From contig CACXGH010000069.1 of the NCBI GenBank assembly GCA_902767175.1, positions 1 to 10,648 on the forward strand: DNA of 10,648 nt, given 5' to 3'. Positions 1 through 5,503 of the stretch are shown here, piece by piece. The notes beneath the pieces were generated by a model. It was given only the letters and a program-made list of their open reading frames with translations. It did not search any database and was not told the DNA's origin. Each line of letters starts with the position of its first letter. Position 1 is the stretch's first letter. The position numbers were made by a program, and so were the translations under genes. This stretch comes from an uncultured Ruminococcus sp. Its GTDB lineage: Bacteria > Bacillota > Clostridia > Oscillospirales > Acutalibacteraceae.

Positions 1-86
1 CGCAGGAGCTAAAGCTCCCCGACGTCTGTTGACGGCGTTGCTCGCTCCAATCAAGCGAGCTTGTTGGAGCTTTGCTCCTTGTTTAA
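1..86 (+). repeat. Structured dispersed repeat, copy A (cut by window edge)
   Basis: This is one of three copies of an ~86-base element, the others being at 4961-5046 and 10564-10648. It contains three short hairpins in a row: GGAGCT/AGCTCC, then GCTCGCT/AGCGAGC with a 7-base loop, then GGAGC/GCTCC. The outer two hairpins are themselves near inverted copies of each other, so the whole element has imperfect terminal inverted repeats. It ends in GTTTAA. Copy A differs from copy C by one base (T at 39) and from copy B at seven positions. The last bases supply the TAA stop (83-85 read on the minus strand) of the glycosyltransferase gene. The left part of the element is probably missing, because copy B shows an extra pairing arm upstream. 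No transposase is visible, so this could be a non-autonomous MITE or REP-like element. Confidence 0.85.
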
Positions 87-811
87 TCATAGAAAAGTTT
101 GTCTAAAAGCTCATCAAGCTTTTTTCTGTCACCGGCAGCCGCTCTTGCAAATGTGCCGAGGTTCCGGAGCATCAGCCTGAAATAAAGCATATCTCCGAGA
201 TCATCGAATTTTCTTGTAGAATTTATAAGGTGATTTTTTCGCAGAACAGTATATCTTCTGCCTGTTTTTTTGCCGTATTGTCTGAGTTTTCCGGCTGTTG
301 CGGCATCCTCCATTGCTTTTATTTCCGAAAAGCCGCCTATTTCAAGAAAGGTCTTTTTCTCTGCCCAGAAAATACCGCAGTAAAGTCCTGTAAGTCTGAA
401 GGCAGCACTGCATAACATATCGTTGAAAAACAGGGGAAGGGAGTACCTTTCAAACCTTATTGGAGCACCTCCGCCAATATACAGCCCTGTTGACATGAGA
501 TAGGCAATTTCTCTGAGTGTGCCTTTAGTCATGCGGTTATCACAGTCTATCGTTACGACAATATCTCCCTCAGCCGCAAAAATACCTGTATTTCTGACGC
601 CTGCAATACATCTCTCTTCGTTATACATAACCTTTGCTCCGTGTTTTTCTGCAAGTTCAGCCGTCCTGTCAGTACATCTGTTGCATACAACTATGATCTC
701 AACCCTGCCGCCATAATATCGTGCTGCCGCTTTAACGGAGCTTATACATCTTCCGACATATTTTTCTTCATTATGTGCAGGAACTACCACGGTTATAGAA
801 GGAGCTTTCAA
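83..811 (-). CDS. Family 2 glycosyltransferase (GT-A fold)
   Basis: A 242-residue enzyme expected to transfer a sugar from a nucleotide-sugar donor at the inner face of the membrane. The N-terminus has the GT2 opening VVVPAHNEE (residues 8-16), the donor-site Asp48, a DCD metal-binding triad at 89-91, and an ED pair (168-169) in the acceptor/catalytic region. There are no clear membrane spans, so it is likely soluble or peripheral. The chosen start is TTG (811-809). It lies 10 bases after AAGGAG (827-822 on the minus strand) and gives the natural beginning MKAPSITVVVPAHNEE. The closer ATG is in another frame. It is the last gene of a three-gene minus-strand operon. Its stop codon lies inside repeat A, so a small C-terminal change by repeat insertion is possible. 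Donor and acceptor cannot be told from the sequence. Confidence 0.88.
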   Translation of the reverse strand: MKAPSITVVVPAHNEEKYVGRCISSVKAAARYYGGRVEIIVVCNRCTDRTAELAEKHGAKVMYNEERCIAGVRNTGIFAAEGDIVVTIDCDNRMTKGTLREIAYLMSTGLYIGGGAPIRFERYSLPLFFNDMLCSAAFRLTGLYCGIFWAEKKTFLEIGGFSEIKAMEDAATAGKLRQYGKKTGRRYTVLRKNHLINSTRKFDDLGDMLYFRLMLRNLGTFARAAAGDRKKLDELLDKLFYD

Positions 812-821
812 AGTCCGTCAT

Positions 822-834
822 CTCCTTGTTTAAT
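822..834 (+). repeat. 13-base match to the end of the structured repeat (possible remnant)
   Basis: CTCCTTGTTTAAT is identical to the right end of repeat copies A and C (74-87 region). Read on the minus strand it gives both the TAA stop of the 90-residue gene and the AAGGAG ribosome binding site of the glycosyltransferase. It could be the scar of a fourth repeat copy. Half of the match is simply a Shine-Dalgarno sequence, so chance cannot be excluded. Confidence 0.35.
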
Positions 835-1102
835 AATACAGAAATCCAAGCCGCCCGTCCTCATAGGCAAGCTCCTTTATTTCTGACATCATATTGCCTT
901 CATAGTCTTTTGAAAGAATATTATTCTCAAGCTTGATTACAGTGCGCTTTCCTTCTTCAAGACTGTCGGCAACGTATGATACGGAAGTCTCAAGACAGAT
1001 CTTCCTACTATAGTTCCTTACCGTAAGCTTATCATCTCTGAATTCAAGATAATAATGATAACCTTCCTCCCAATATCCATTCAGCTTTTCCGAATATTTC
1101 AT
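830..1102 (-). CDS. Hypothetical 90-residue protein, possibly C-terminally shortened
   Basis: I do not recognise the family with certainty. The protein has no signal peptide or membrane segment. It is rich in aromatic and charged residues with alternating beta-strand character (EGYHYYLEF, KLTVRNY, RTVIKL, RLGFLYY), which suggests a small beta-barrel or lipocalin-like sheet. ATG at 1102-1100 follows a GAGGTGG ribosome site that overlaps the TGA stop of the upstream TIGR04076 gene, so translation is coupled. The sequence ends abruptly in a hydrophobic strand (GFLYY), and its TAA falls in a 13-base stretch identical to the end of the dispersed repeat. This is compatible with a longer ancestor cut by a repeat insertion. 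It is the middle gene of the operon with the glycosyltransferase. Confidence 0.7.
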   Translation of the reverse strand: MKYSEKLNGYWEEGYHYYLEFRDDKLTVRNYSRKICLETSVSYVADSLEEGKRTVIKLENNILSKDYEGNMMSEIKELAYEDGRLGFLYY

Positions 1103-1111
1103 ATTACCACC

Positions 1112-1426
1112 TCACTGCGCATCTTCGTCCATTGTTTCGAGCAAAAAGCTTACAGGGCGGAAACCGTCATTGCATGAGATCATAGCCGAGCGTTTATTCT
1201 TCATCCAGCCGTTATATATATCCTCTGCGCCATAGCTTAAAGCCATAACAAACGCAGACATACTTTCCCATGCGCTAAGACACAGCCCCTCAGGTCTTTG
1301 CCAGCCGTTCGCAGTAAAGGTCTGTCCCTCCTGCATATCGCAGGGATTTTCAAGCGGCCGCTCATATTTTTCCATAAGCTCAGTGTGACACGTTTTTTTC
1401 ACAACGGTTATCCTGACCTTTTTCAT
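1112..1426 (-). CDS. TIGR04076 family protein
   Basis: A 104-residue protein with the features I associate with the TIGR04076 family. These are an opening MKKVRITVVKK, a GQ-x-F motif (residues 34-37), the PEGLC/AW segment around residues 45-53, and a C-terminal CNDGFRPV motif (85-92). Four cysteines (13, 29, 49, 85) could bind a metal, as the family pattern suggests. No biochemical function is established to my knowledge. It is the first gene of the minus-strand operon, with an AAGGA ribosome site five bases before ATG 1426. A good minus-strand promoter lies at 1464-1492. Assignment rests on recalled motifs, not a search. Confidence 0.75.
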   Translation of the reverse strand: MKKVRITVVKKTCHTELMEKYERPLENPCDMQEGQTFTANGWQRPEGLCLSAWESMSAFVMALSYGAEDIYNGWMKNKRSAMISCNDGFRPVSFLLETMDEDAQ

Positions 1427-1463
1427 CGGTCCTTACCTCACTTTCCGCTGTTCTGTCAGCATT

Positions 1464-1492
1464 ATTATACATTACTTCCGCAATAATATCAA
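1464..1492 (-). promoter_or_regulatory. Sigma-A promoter for the TIGR04076/glycosyltransferase operon
   Basis: On the minus strand TTGATA (1492-1487) is followed by a 17-base spacer and a perfect TATAAT (1469-1464). The expected transcript begins near 1457, about 30 bases before the start codon at 1426. Confidence 0.75.
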
Positions 1493-1539
1493 GCCGCAGC
1501 TCATTTATGTATTTATTGTAAATCTTGTATAGGTTGTCA

Positions 1540-1568
1540 TTGACGGTAAAGAATTATCATGATAAAAT
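1540..1568 (+). promoter_or_regulatory. Sigma-A promoter for the lipoprotein/ABC operon
   Basis: TTGACG (1540-1545), a 17-base spacer and TAAAAT (1563-1568) give a near-consensus promoter about 30 bases before the lipoprotein start. It diverges from the minus-strand promoter at 1464-1492. It also rules out the longer in-frame start at 1525, which would lie upstream of transcription. Confidence 0.75.
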
Positions 1569-1605
1569 AATACAAAAAAGAATAAAATTCGGGAAGGAAA
1601 TGCCT

Positions 1606-2370
1606 ATGAAACGGATATTCATTTTATGCCTTATAATGGCTTCCGCTATATTATGCTCCTCCTGTTCTACAGACAAAGAAGACGAAAAACAAAGCAGCAG
1701 CCCGTCTGTTTCTTTTGTTCAGTCTTCAGATGAACAAAGCAGCAAGGAGGAAAAAGACCTGCTCAAAGAAAGCTTCGGCTCTCTTTTCGCATCGGAAGAA
1801 TACTATATCGAGACAGAATTTACTGTTGAGAGCAGTTCATCAACGCTCGATTTTACAGAATATAATCTTATCGTAGCAGCCGACAGAAATAATCAGTCTG
1901 CGATGATAGATATGACAATGACTGACGGTCAGCGTGCCCATATGTTAGTCAGGAACAATTACTCATACAGGATAGATGACGAAAAACAGACCTATACAAA
2001 ACAGCCATACACCGAGGATATAGGGGAGCTTCTGTCGCTCTATACAAAGGAGCTTTATTTAGGAATTACAGAACCGCTGATATTCGATTCCTCCGGAAAG
2101 GAAACCATAAAGCCGTTTGCTGACGGAGAAGAAATTCAGGCGGATTATCTCAGATACCGTATGTCCCCGGAGGAACAGTCCTCAGAAAGTGCCGACGAGG
2201 TATTTATTACATATTATTTCTCCGGCGATAAGCCTGTTATGGAGGTAATGGAAAAGGTAGGAGGAAAGACAACATTTGTATTTATGAACTTATCAGAAAA
2301 AATAAATGACAGGTCTGTCTTTGATATAAACAATTCCTATGTCGAAGCAGGACAGGAGGAAGCACTATGA
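1606..2370 (+). CDS. Lipoprotein of unknown function, first gene of an ABC operon
   Basis: A 254-residue secreted lipoprotein. The start is taken as ATG 1606, seven bases after AAGGA (1594-1598), giving MKR, a hydrophobic stretch and a lipid-attachment Cys at residue 20 (LCSSC). The alternative ATG at 1600 is too close to the ribosome site. After the signal comes a Ser/Glu/Lys-rich linker (about 21-50), then a soluble domain of alternating polar and hydrophobic strands. Its mix of FTVES, NYSYRID and a closing VFDINNSY resembles LolA/LppX-type lipoprotein-carrier folds, but I cannot confirm this. The stop overlaps the ATPase start (ATGA at 2367-2370), so the two genes are translationally coupled. 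It is probably the extracytoplasmic partner of the ABC exporter. Confidence 0.8.
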   Translation: MKRIFILCLIMASAILCSSCSTDKEDEKQSSSPSVSFVQSSDEQSSKEEKDLLKESFGSLFASEEYYIETEFTVESSSSTLDFTEYNLIVAADRNNQSAMIDMTMTDGQRAHMLVRNNYSYRIDDEKQTYTKQPYTEDIGELLSLYTKELYLGITEPLIFDSSGKETIKPFADGEEIQADYLRYRMSPEEQSSESADEVFITYYFSGDKPVMEVMEKVGGKTTFVFMNLSEKINDRSVFDINNSYVEAGQEEAL

Positions 2371-3077
2371 TAAATGTATCTCACCTGACAAAAAAATACA
2401 ACCGCTTTACTGCAAACAACAATATGTCATTCATGGTAAATGACGGTGAGATAGCTGTTCTTGCAGGACCCAACGGCGCAGGAAAATCCACCGCCATAAA
2501 GTGTATTGCAGGACTTCTCCGCTTTGAAGGTGAAATAGAGATATGCGGTCATAACAATAAAAGCCTTGAAGCAAAGCGCCTGCTCGGATATGTCCCCGAG
2601 ATACCTGCACCGTTTGAGCTTCTGACAGTATGGGAGCATATGGAATTCATAGCCCGTGCATATAAGCTTGAAAATTGGCAGGAAAGGGCGGAGGAGCTTA
2701 TACGCAGAATGGAGCTTCACGACAAAAAGGACAAAATGGGCAAGGAACTGTCAAAGGGTATGCAGCAGAAGATAAGCATTTGCTGTGCGCTGCTGATAGA
2801 GCCGAAGGTCGTTCTGTTTGACGAACCATTCGTAGGTCTTGACCCTCACGCAATAAAAGAGCTTAAAGCCATGCTCTCTGAACTGAGAGACAAAGGGGTT
2901 ACAATACTTATAAGCACGCATATGCTCGACAGCGTAGAGGAATTCTGGGACAAGCTGCTCATTATGATGCACGGCAGGATAGAAGCCGAAAGAGAGAGAA
3001 GTGCAGTAGAAAAAAGCGGTGAAAACCTTGAAGAGCTGTTCTTTAAGATAACCGAAAAGGAAAAGTCTGAGGGGTGA
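2367..3077 (+). CDS. ABC transporter ATP-binding protein
   Basis: A 236-residue nucleotide-binding subunit that powers the membrane protein encoded next. All ABC motifs are visible: Walker A GPNGAGKST (34-42), signature LSKGMQQK (128-135), Walker B VVLFDEP (148-154), the D-loop GLDP and the switch histidine H185 in STH. The Q-loop position carries Glu (GYVPE, around 78), as in many ABC-2-type exporter ATPases. The C-terminal 40 residues are charged and helical. It overlaps the lipoprotein gene by four bases and stands four bases before the permease gene. The substrate is unknown. Confidence 0.95.
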   Translation: MINVSHLTKKYNRFTANNNMSFMVNDGEIAVLAGPNGAGKSTAIKCIAGLLRFEGEIEICGHNNKSLEAKRLLGYVPEIPAPFELLTVWEHMEFIARAYKLENWQERAEELIRRMELHDKKDKMGKELSKGMQQKISICCALLIEPKVVLFDEPFVGLDPHAIKELKAMLSELRDKGVTILISTHMLDSVEEFWDKLLIMMHGRIEAERERSAVEKSGENLEELFFKITEKEKSEG

Positions 3078-3081
3078 TACT

Positions 3082-4683
3082 ATGAATGCTATTCTGTATA
3101 TGCTCGGAAAGAACGTTAAAAACGGAATAATAGATACCTTTCGTCACCCTCTCAAGCTGATAGTCTACGGACTTATCGCAGCAAGCCTTGTCTATGCTGT
3201 AATAAGAGGCTTCACAATGGATCCCGATGTTGAAAATAAGCTTGATCCGAGAATTCTCTACGGAGCATTTCTTGCAATACTGTATTTTATCAGCATACCT
3301 ATCATGCTCAAGGGACTGAGTACAGGCTCAAGCTTTTTCACAATGGGAGACGTCAACAATATCTTTACAGCTCCCATATCTCCGAAAAAAATTCTCGTCT
3401 ATGGTATCGGCAGACAGCTTGCAACATCACTGTTCCTTGTAGTATGCTTTTCGGCATACGGAAGCATGGCTGTGCGTATGTTCGAGCTTGATATCGGAAA
3501 TGCACTTCTGCTTGTCGGGGGAATTGCGCTTATGCTGCTGATCGTGCAGATGATAACACTGCTTATTTTCTGTATATGCAGCGCAAAGCCGTCACTTATA
3601 CCATATATCAAGTATTTTATCTATCTGCTTGCGGTATATGCTCTCGGTACGACTATAGCCTATATGTTCATAAGCGGAATAAACCTTGAAAGCCTGTATA
3701 CAGCAATATCAATGCCGTATCTTGAATATGCTCCGTTCATCGGCTGGGTACACGGTCTTATTTTCGGCATACTTTACGGCAATATGCTTAATACAGTCAT
3801 ATACGGCTCGCTTCTTCTGTTCTGCTGTATATTGAGCATAGTGATCTTCCGTCTGACAAAGCTTGATTTCTTTGAAGATGTTCTCTCTAATGCGGAAAGC
3901 TACTATGAATTCAGAGAAAATATCCGCACAGGCAATGTCGGAGAATACTCTATCGGTTCATCGAAATCCATGCTCAGGAGGAAGGGCATATCAAAGGGCA
4001 GCGGTGCCTCTGCGATTTTCTTCAAGCATCTCAGAGAAGGCGCAAGACGCTCACGCTTTATGTTCTTTAATATAAATACTATAGTTTTGCTCGGTGTAAC
4101 GGCAGTGATCGGCTTTGGCATGAAAAGCTTCTTTAACGGCCCCGACAAGGCAACGGTAATATTTATCGCCAATACTGTGATCTGTGCGTATGTACAGTTT
4201 TTCTTCAGTGCGGCAGGAGATTGGGTCAAGGAGCTGAATAAGCCGTATATTTTCCTTATTCCCGACGACCCTGTAAAAAAGCTTATAATGGCAGGCGCAA
4301 CCAGCATAATCAAACCGTTCATTGACGGTGCGGTCTCCTTTGTTTTACTGTGGATAATAACAGGCGGTCATTTTGTGGACGCACTTGTCTGTATGCTTGT
4401 ATACGGCAGCTTCGGCTGTATCTATATATCATCAAATATTCTTGCGCAAAGGATAGTCGGCATCAGCGGCAACAGAGGCGTATTCATTACCTTTTATATG
4501 GGCATAATGGTACTTCTCATGATACCCGGCATTGCAGCAGGCATAATGCTGCTTTCATCAATAAGCGCAGAGCTTACAGGTATAGCCGCAGCATTTCTCG
4601 GACTGCCTGTGCTTATCTGGAATATCTTCATTTCATTCATGATCTTCCTTATGTGCAGAAACCTGCTCAATAATATAGAATAA
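3082..4683 (+). CDS. Large ABC exporter membrane protein (ABC_export-like)
   Basis: A 533-residue integral membrane protein with about 12 hydrophobic segments. The clearest are near residues 25-43, 58-76, 111-130, 140-167, 176-197, 240-258, 331-348, 358-378, 403-445, 468-490 and 496-529. A polar cytoplasmic loop at about 260-325 splits the protein into two halves. The YIFLIPDDPVKKL stretch (about 389-401) resembles the motif of the putative ABC exporter family (Pfam ABC_export). Together with the preceding ATPase and lipoprotein it forms a three-gene exporter operon. Cargo cannot be inferred. No intrinsic terminator is seen directly after it. The next promoter begins 25 bases downstream, so its transcripts may end at the terminator at 4916-4946. 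Confidence 0.85.
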   Translation: MNAILYMLGKNVKNGIIDTFRHPLKLIVYGLIAASLVYAVIRGFTMDPDVENKLDPRILYGAFLAILYFISIPIMLKGLSTGSSFFTMGDVNNIFTAPISPKKILVYGIGRQLATSLFLVVCFSAYGSMAVRMFELDIGNALLLVGGIALMLLIVQMITLLIFCICSAKPSLIPYIKYFIYLLAVYALGTTIAYMFISGINLESLYTAISMPYLEYAPFIGWVHGLIFGILYGNMLNTVIYGSLLLFCCILSIVIFRLTKLDFFEDVLSNAESYYEFRENIRTGNVGEYSIGSSKSMLRRKGISKGSGASAIFFKHLREGARRSRFMFFNINTIVLLGVTAVIGFGMKSFFNGPDKATVIFIANTVICAYVQFFFSAAGDWVKELNKPYIFLIPDDPVKKLIMAGATSIIKPFIDGAVSFVLLWIITGGHFVDALVCMLVYGSFGCIYISSNILAQRIVGISGNRGVFITFYMGIMVLLMIPGIAAGIMLLSSISAELTGIAAAFLGLPVLIWNIFISFMIFLMCRNLLNNIE

Positions 4684-4707
4684 GTCCGGAAAAACCGCAG
4701 CATTTTG

Positions 4708-4736
4708 TTGACAAAAAGAGAAATGTTATGTATAAT
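4708..4736 (+). promoter_or_regulatory. Perfect consensus sigma-A promoter upstream of the Ro operon
   Basis: TTGACA (4708-4713), a spacer of exactly 17 bases and TATAAT (4731-4736) match consensus at all twelve positions. No start codon follows for over 300 bases, so the promoter first makes an untranslated structured RNA. The likely start is A4743, seven bases past the -10 box. That is also the first base of a stem closed at 4809. Confidence 0.88.
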
Positions 4737-4742
4737 AATACC

Positions 4743-4946
4743 ATACCGTAGCGGGAGAACGATTACATCATTTGTCATTTGAAAAAATCGTTCTCATTAT
4801 TCACGGTATCCTTAAAAAACGAGCGGAGCGGTGAGATAATTTTTATTTTGATAATTCAGTGTTTGCAGTAATTGAAAAATCAATATTGTCATGCTTGTTT
4901 TTGATTCGGATATATAAGGATATCGGCTTATGTCGGTATCCTTTTT
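4743..4946 (+). ncRNA. Structured RNA upstream of the Ro (rsr) operon; candidate bacterial Y RNA or conditional leader
   Basis: From the predicted start the RNA begins AUACCGU (4743-4749), which pairs with ACGGUAU (4803-4809). An internal loop (5 and 7 bases) separates this from a 10-bp stem (GAGAACGATT 4756-4765 with AATCGTTCTC 4786-4795... region) capped by a ~20-base loop. The rest is A/U-rich with one small hairpin (4871-4884) and ends in an intrinsic terminator at 4916-4946, giving about 204 bases. Bacterial Ro proteins bind Y RNAs whose 5' and 3' strands form such an interrupted stem and whose genes often sit beside rsr. I could not find the tRNA-like T-arm seen in YrlA-type RNAs, so the Y RNA identity is inferred from position and shape only. 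Alternatives are a 6S-like RNA or a transcription-attenuating leader of the downstream operon. Confidence 0.6.
4916..4946 (+). terminator. Intrinsic terminator ending the structured RNA
   Basis: AAGGATATCGGC (4916-4927) pairs with GTCGGTATCCTT (4932-4943) over 12 positions with two G-U pairs and a four-base loop, followed by five T residues (4942-4946). It lies between the consensus promoter and the HD/Ro operon. Full expression of that operon from the promoter would therefore need read-through or antitermination. Confidence 0.85.
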
Positions 4947-4951
4947 GTTAT

Positions 4952-5046
4952 AACAAACGTCGCAGGAGCTAAAGCTCCACAACGTTTGTTGACGTCGTCG
5001 CTCGCTCCGATCAAGCGAGCTTGTTGGAGCTTAGCTCCTTGTTTAA
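4952..5046 (+). repeat. Structured dispersed repeat, copy B (complete)
   Basis: This is the only full-length copy. Compared with copy A it differs at seven of 86 bases. It shows an extra arm: AACAAACGT (4952-4960) pairs with ACGTTTGTT (4982-4990) around the first hairpin (4965-4978). Then follow GCTCGCT/AGCGAGC (5000-5006, 5014-5020) and GGAGC/GCTCC (5026-5030, 5034-5038). Copies A and C carry C where B has T in the right arm, which predicts a compensating G in their left arms beyond the window edges. It sits between the RNA terminator and the HD gene, so it forms part of that gene's 5' leader. Confidence 0.85.
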
Positions 5047-5053
5047 GGAGGGG
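5035..5053 (+). promoter_or_regulatory. Ribosome binding site paired with repeat-borne anti-Shine-Dalgarno
   Basis: The ribosome site AAGGAGGGG (5045-5053) stands six bases before the GTG start at 5059 and fixes that start. The end of repeat B supplies CTCCTT (5035-5040), which can form a six-base-pair hairpin with AAGGAG (5045-5050) around a GTTT loop. In the mRNA this would hide the ribosome site unless CTCC is held in the repeat's own third hairpin. Whether it acts as a switch is inference. Confidence 0.55.
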
Positions 5054-5058
5054 TAACA

Positions 5059-5487
5059 GTGATCTATACGCCAATGACTAAAAAGGCTTTGAAGATATGC
5101 TTTGAGGCACATAAGGAACAAAAGGATAAAACCGGTCTGCCTTATGTTTTTCATCCATTTCATCTTGCAGAACAGATGAAAGACGAAACAACAACTATTA
5201 TTGCGCTTCTTCATGATGTAGCCGAGGATACGGATATTACCCTTGACGACCTGAGAAACGAAGGATTCAGCGATGAAGTGATAAAAGCGCTTTCACTGCT
5301 TACGCATGACAAGTCCGTGCCGTATATGGAATATATAAAAATGATAAAGACAGATCCTGCCGCAAAAACCGTAAAGCTTGCAGATCTCAGGCATAACAGC
5401 GATCCTGCAAGGCTTGACAGCATAACGGAATCCGATCTGAAAAGAAACGAAAAATACCATCAGGCTATAAAGCTGCTCGAGGGCTGA
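5059..5487 (+). CDS. Small HD-domain phosphohydrolase, (p)ppGpp hydrolase-like (MESH1/SpoT type)
   Basis: A 142-residue single-domain protein matching the hydrolase half of Rel/SpoT enzymes, which remove the 3'-pyrophosphate from (p)ppGpp in the cytoplasm. Metal ligands are all present: H32 in the FHP motif, H52-D53 in LLHD, and D109 in VKLADLRHN. The catalytic ED pair (56-57, VAEDT) and the substrate-binding TGLPY (25-29) are also visible. There is no synthetase, TGS or ACT domain, so it would only degrade alarmone or a related nucleotide. Start GTG 5059 is set by AAGGAGGGG. It is the first gene of a two-gene operon with the Ro protein, 16 bases apart. True substrate could differ, since small HD enzymes of this type are also reported on other phosphorylated nucleotides. 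Confidence 0.85.
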   Translation: MIYTPMTKKALKICFEAHKEQKDKTGLPYVFHPFHLAEQMKDETTTIIALLHDVAEDTDITLDDLRNEGFSDEVIKALSLLTHDKSVPYMEYIKMIKTDPAAKTVKLADLRHNSDPARLDSITESDLKRNEKYHQAIKLLEG

Positions 5488-5503
5488 AGGGGGAGGAGAA
5501 TAT

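Noticed and set aside
1525..1605. In-frame upstream ATG that would lengthen the lipoprotein by 27 residues
   Set aside because: It lies before the predicted promoter (1540-1568), has no ribosome site, and would bury the lipoprotein signal peptide. ATG 1606 fits all three.
3903..4322. Long minus-strand open frame inside the ABC membrane protein gene
   Set aside because: It lies fully antisense to a well-supported gene, has no family motif, and lacks a ribosome site. Similar antisense frames elsewhere, such as 9092-9451 and 9574-9936, were rejected for the same reason.
4810..4915. tRNA-like domain expected for a YrlA-type Y RNA
   Set aside because: The GAGCGGAGCGGTGAGA stretch looks vaguely like a D-arm, but there is no matching TTCRA T-loop or acceptor stem, so I do not claim it.
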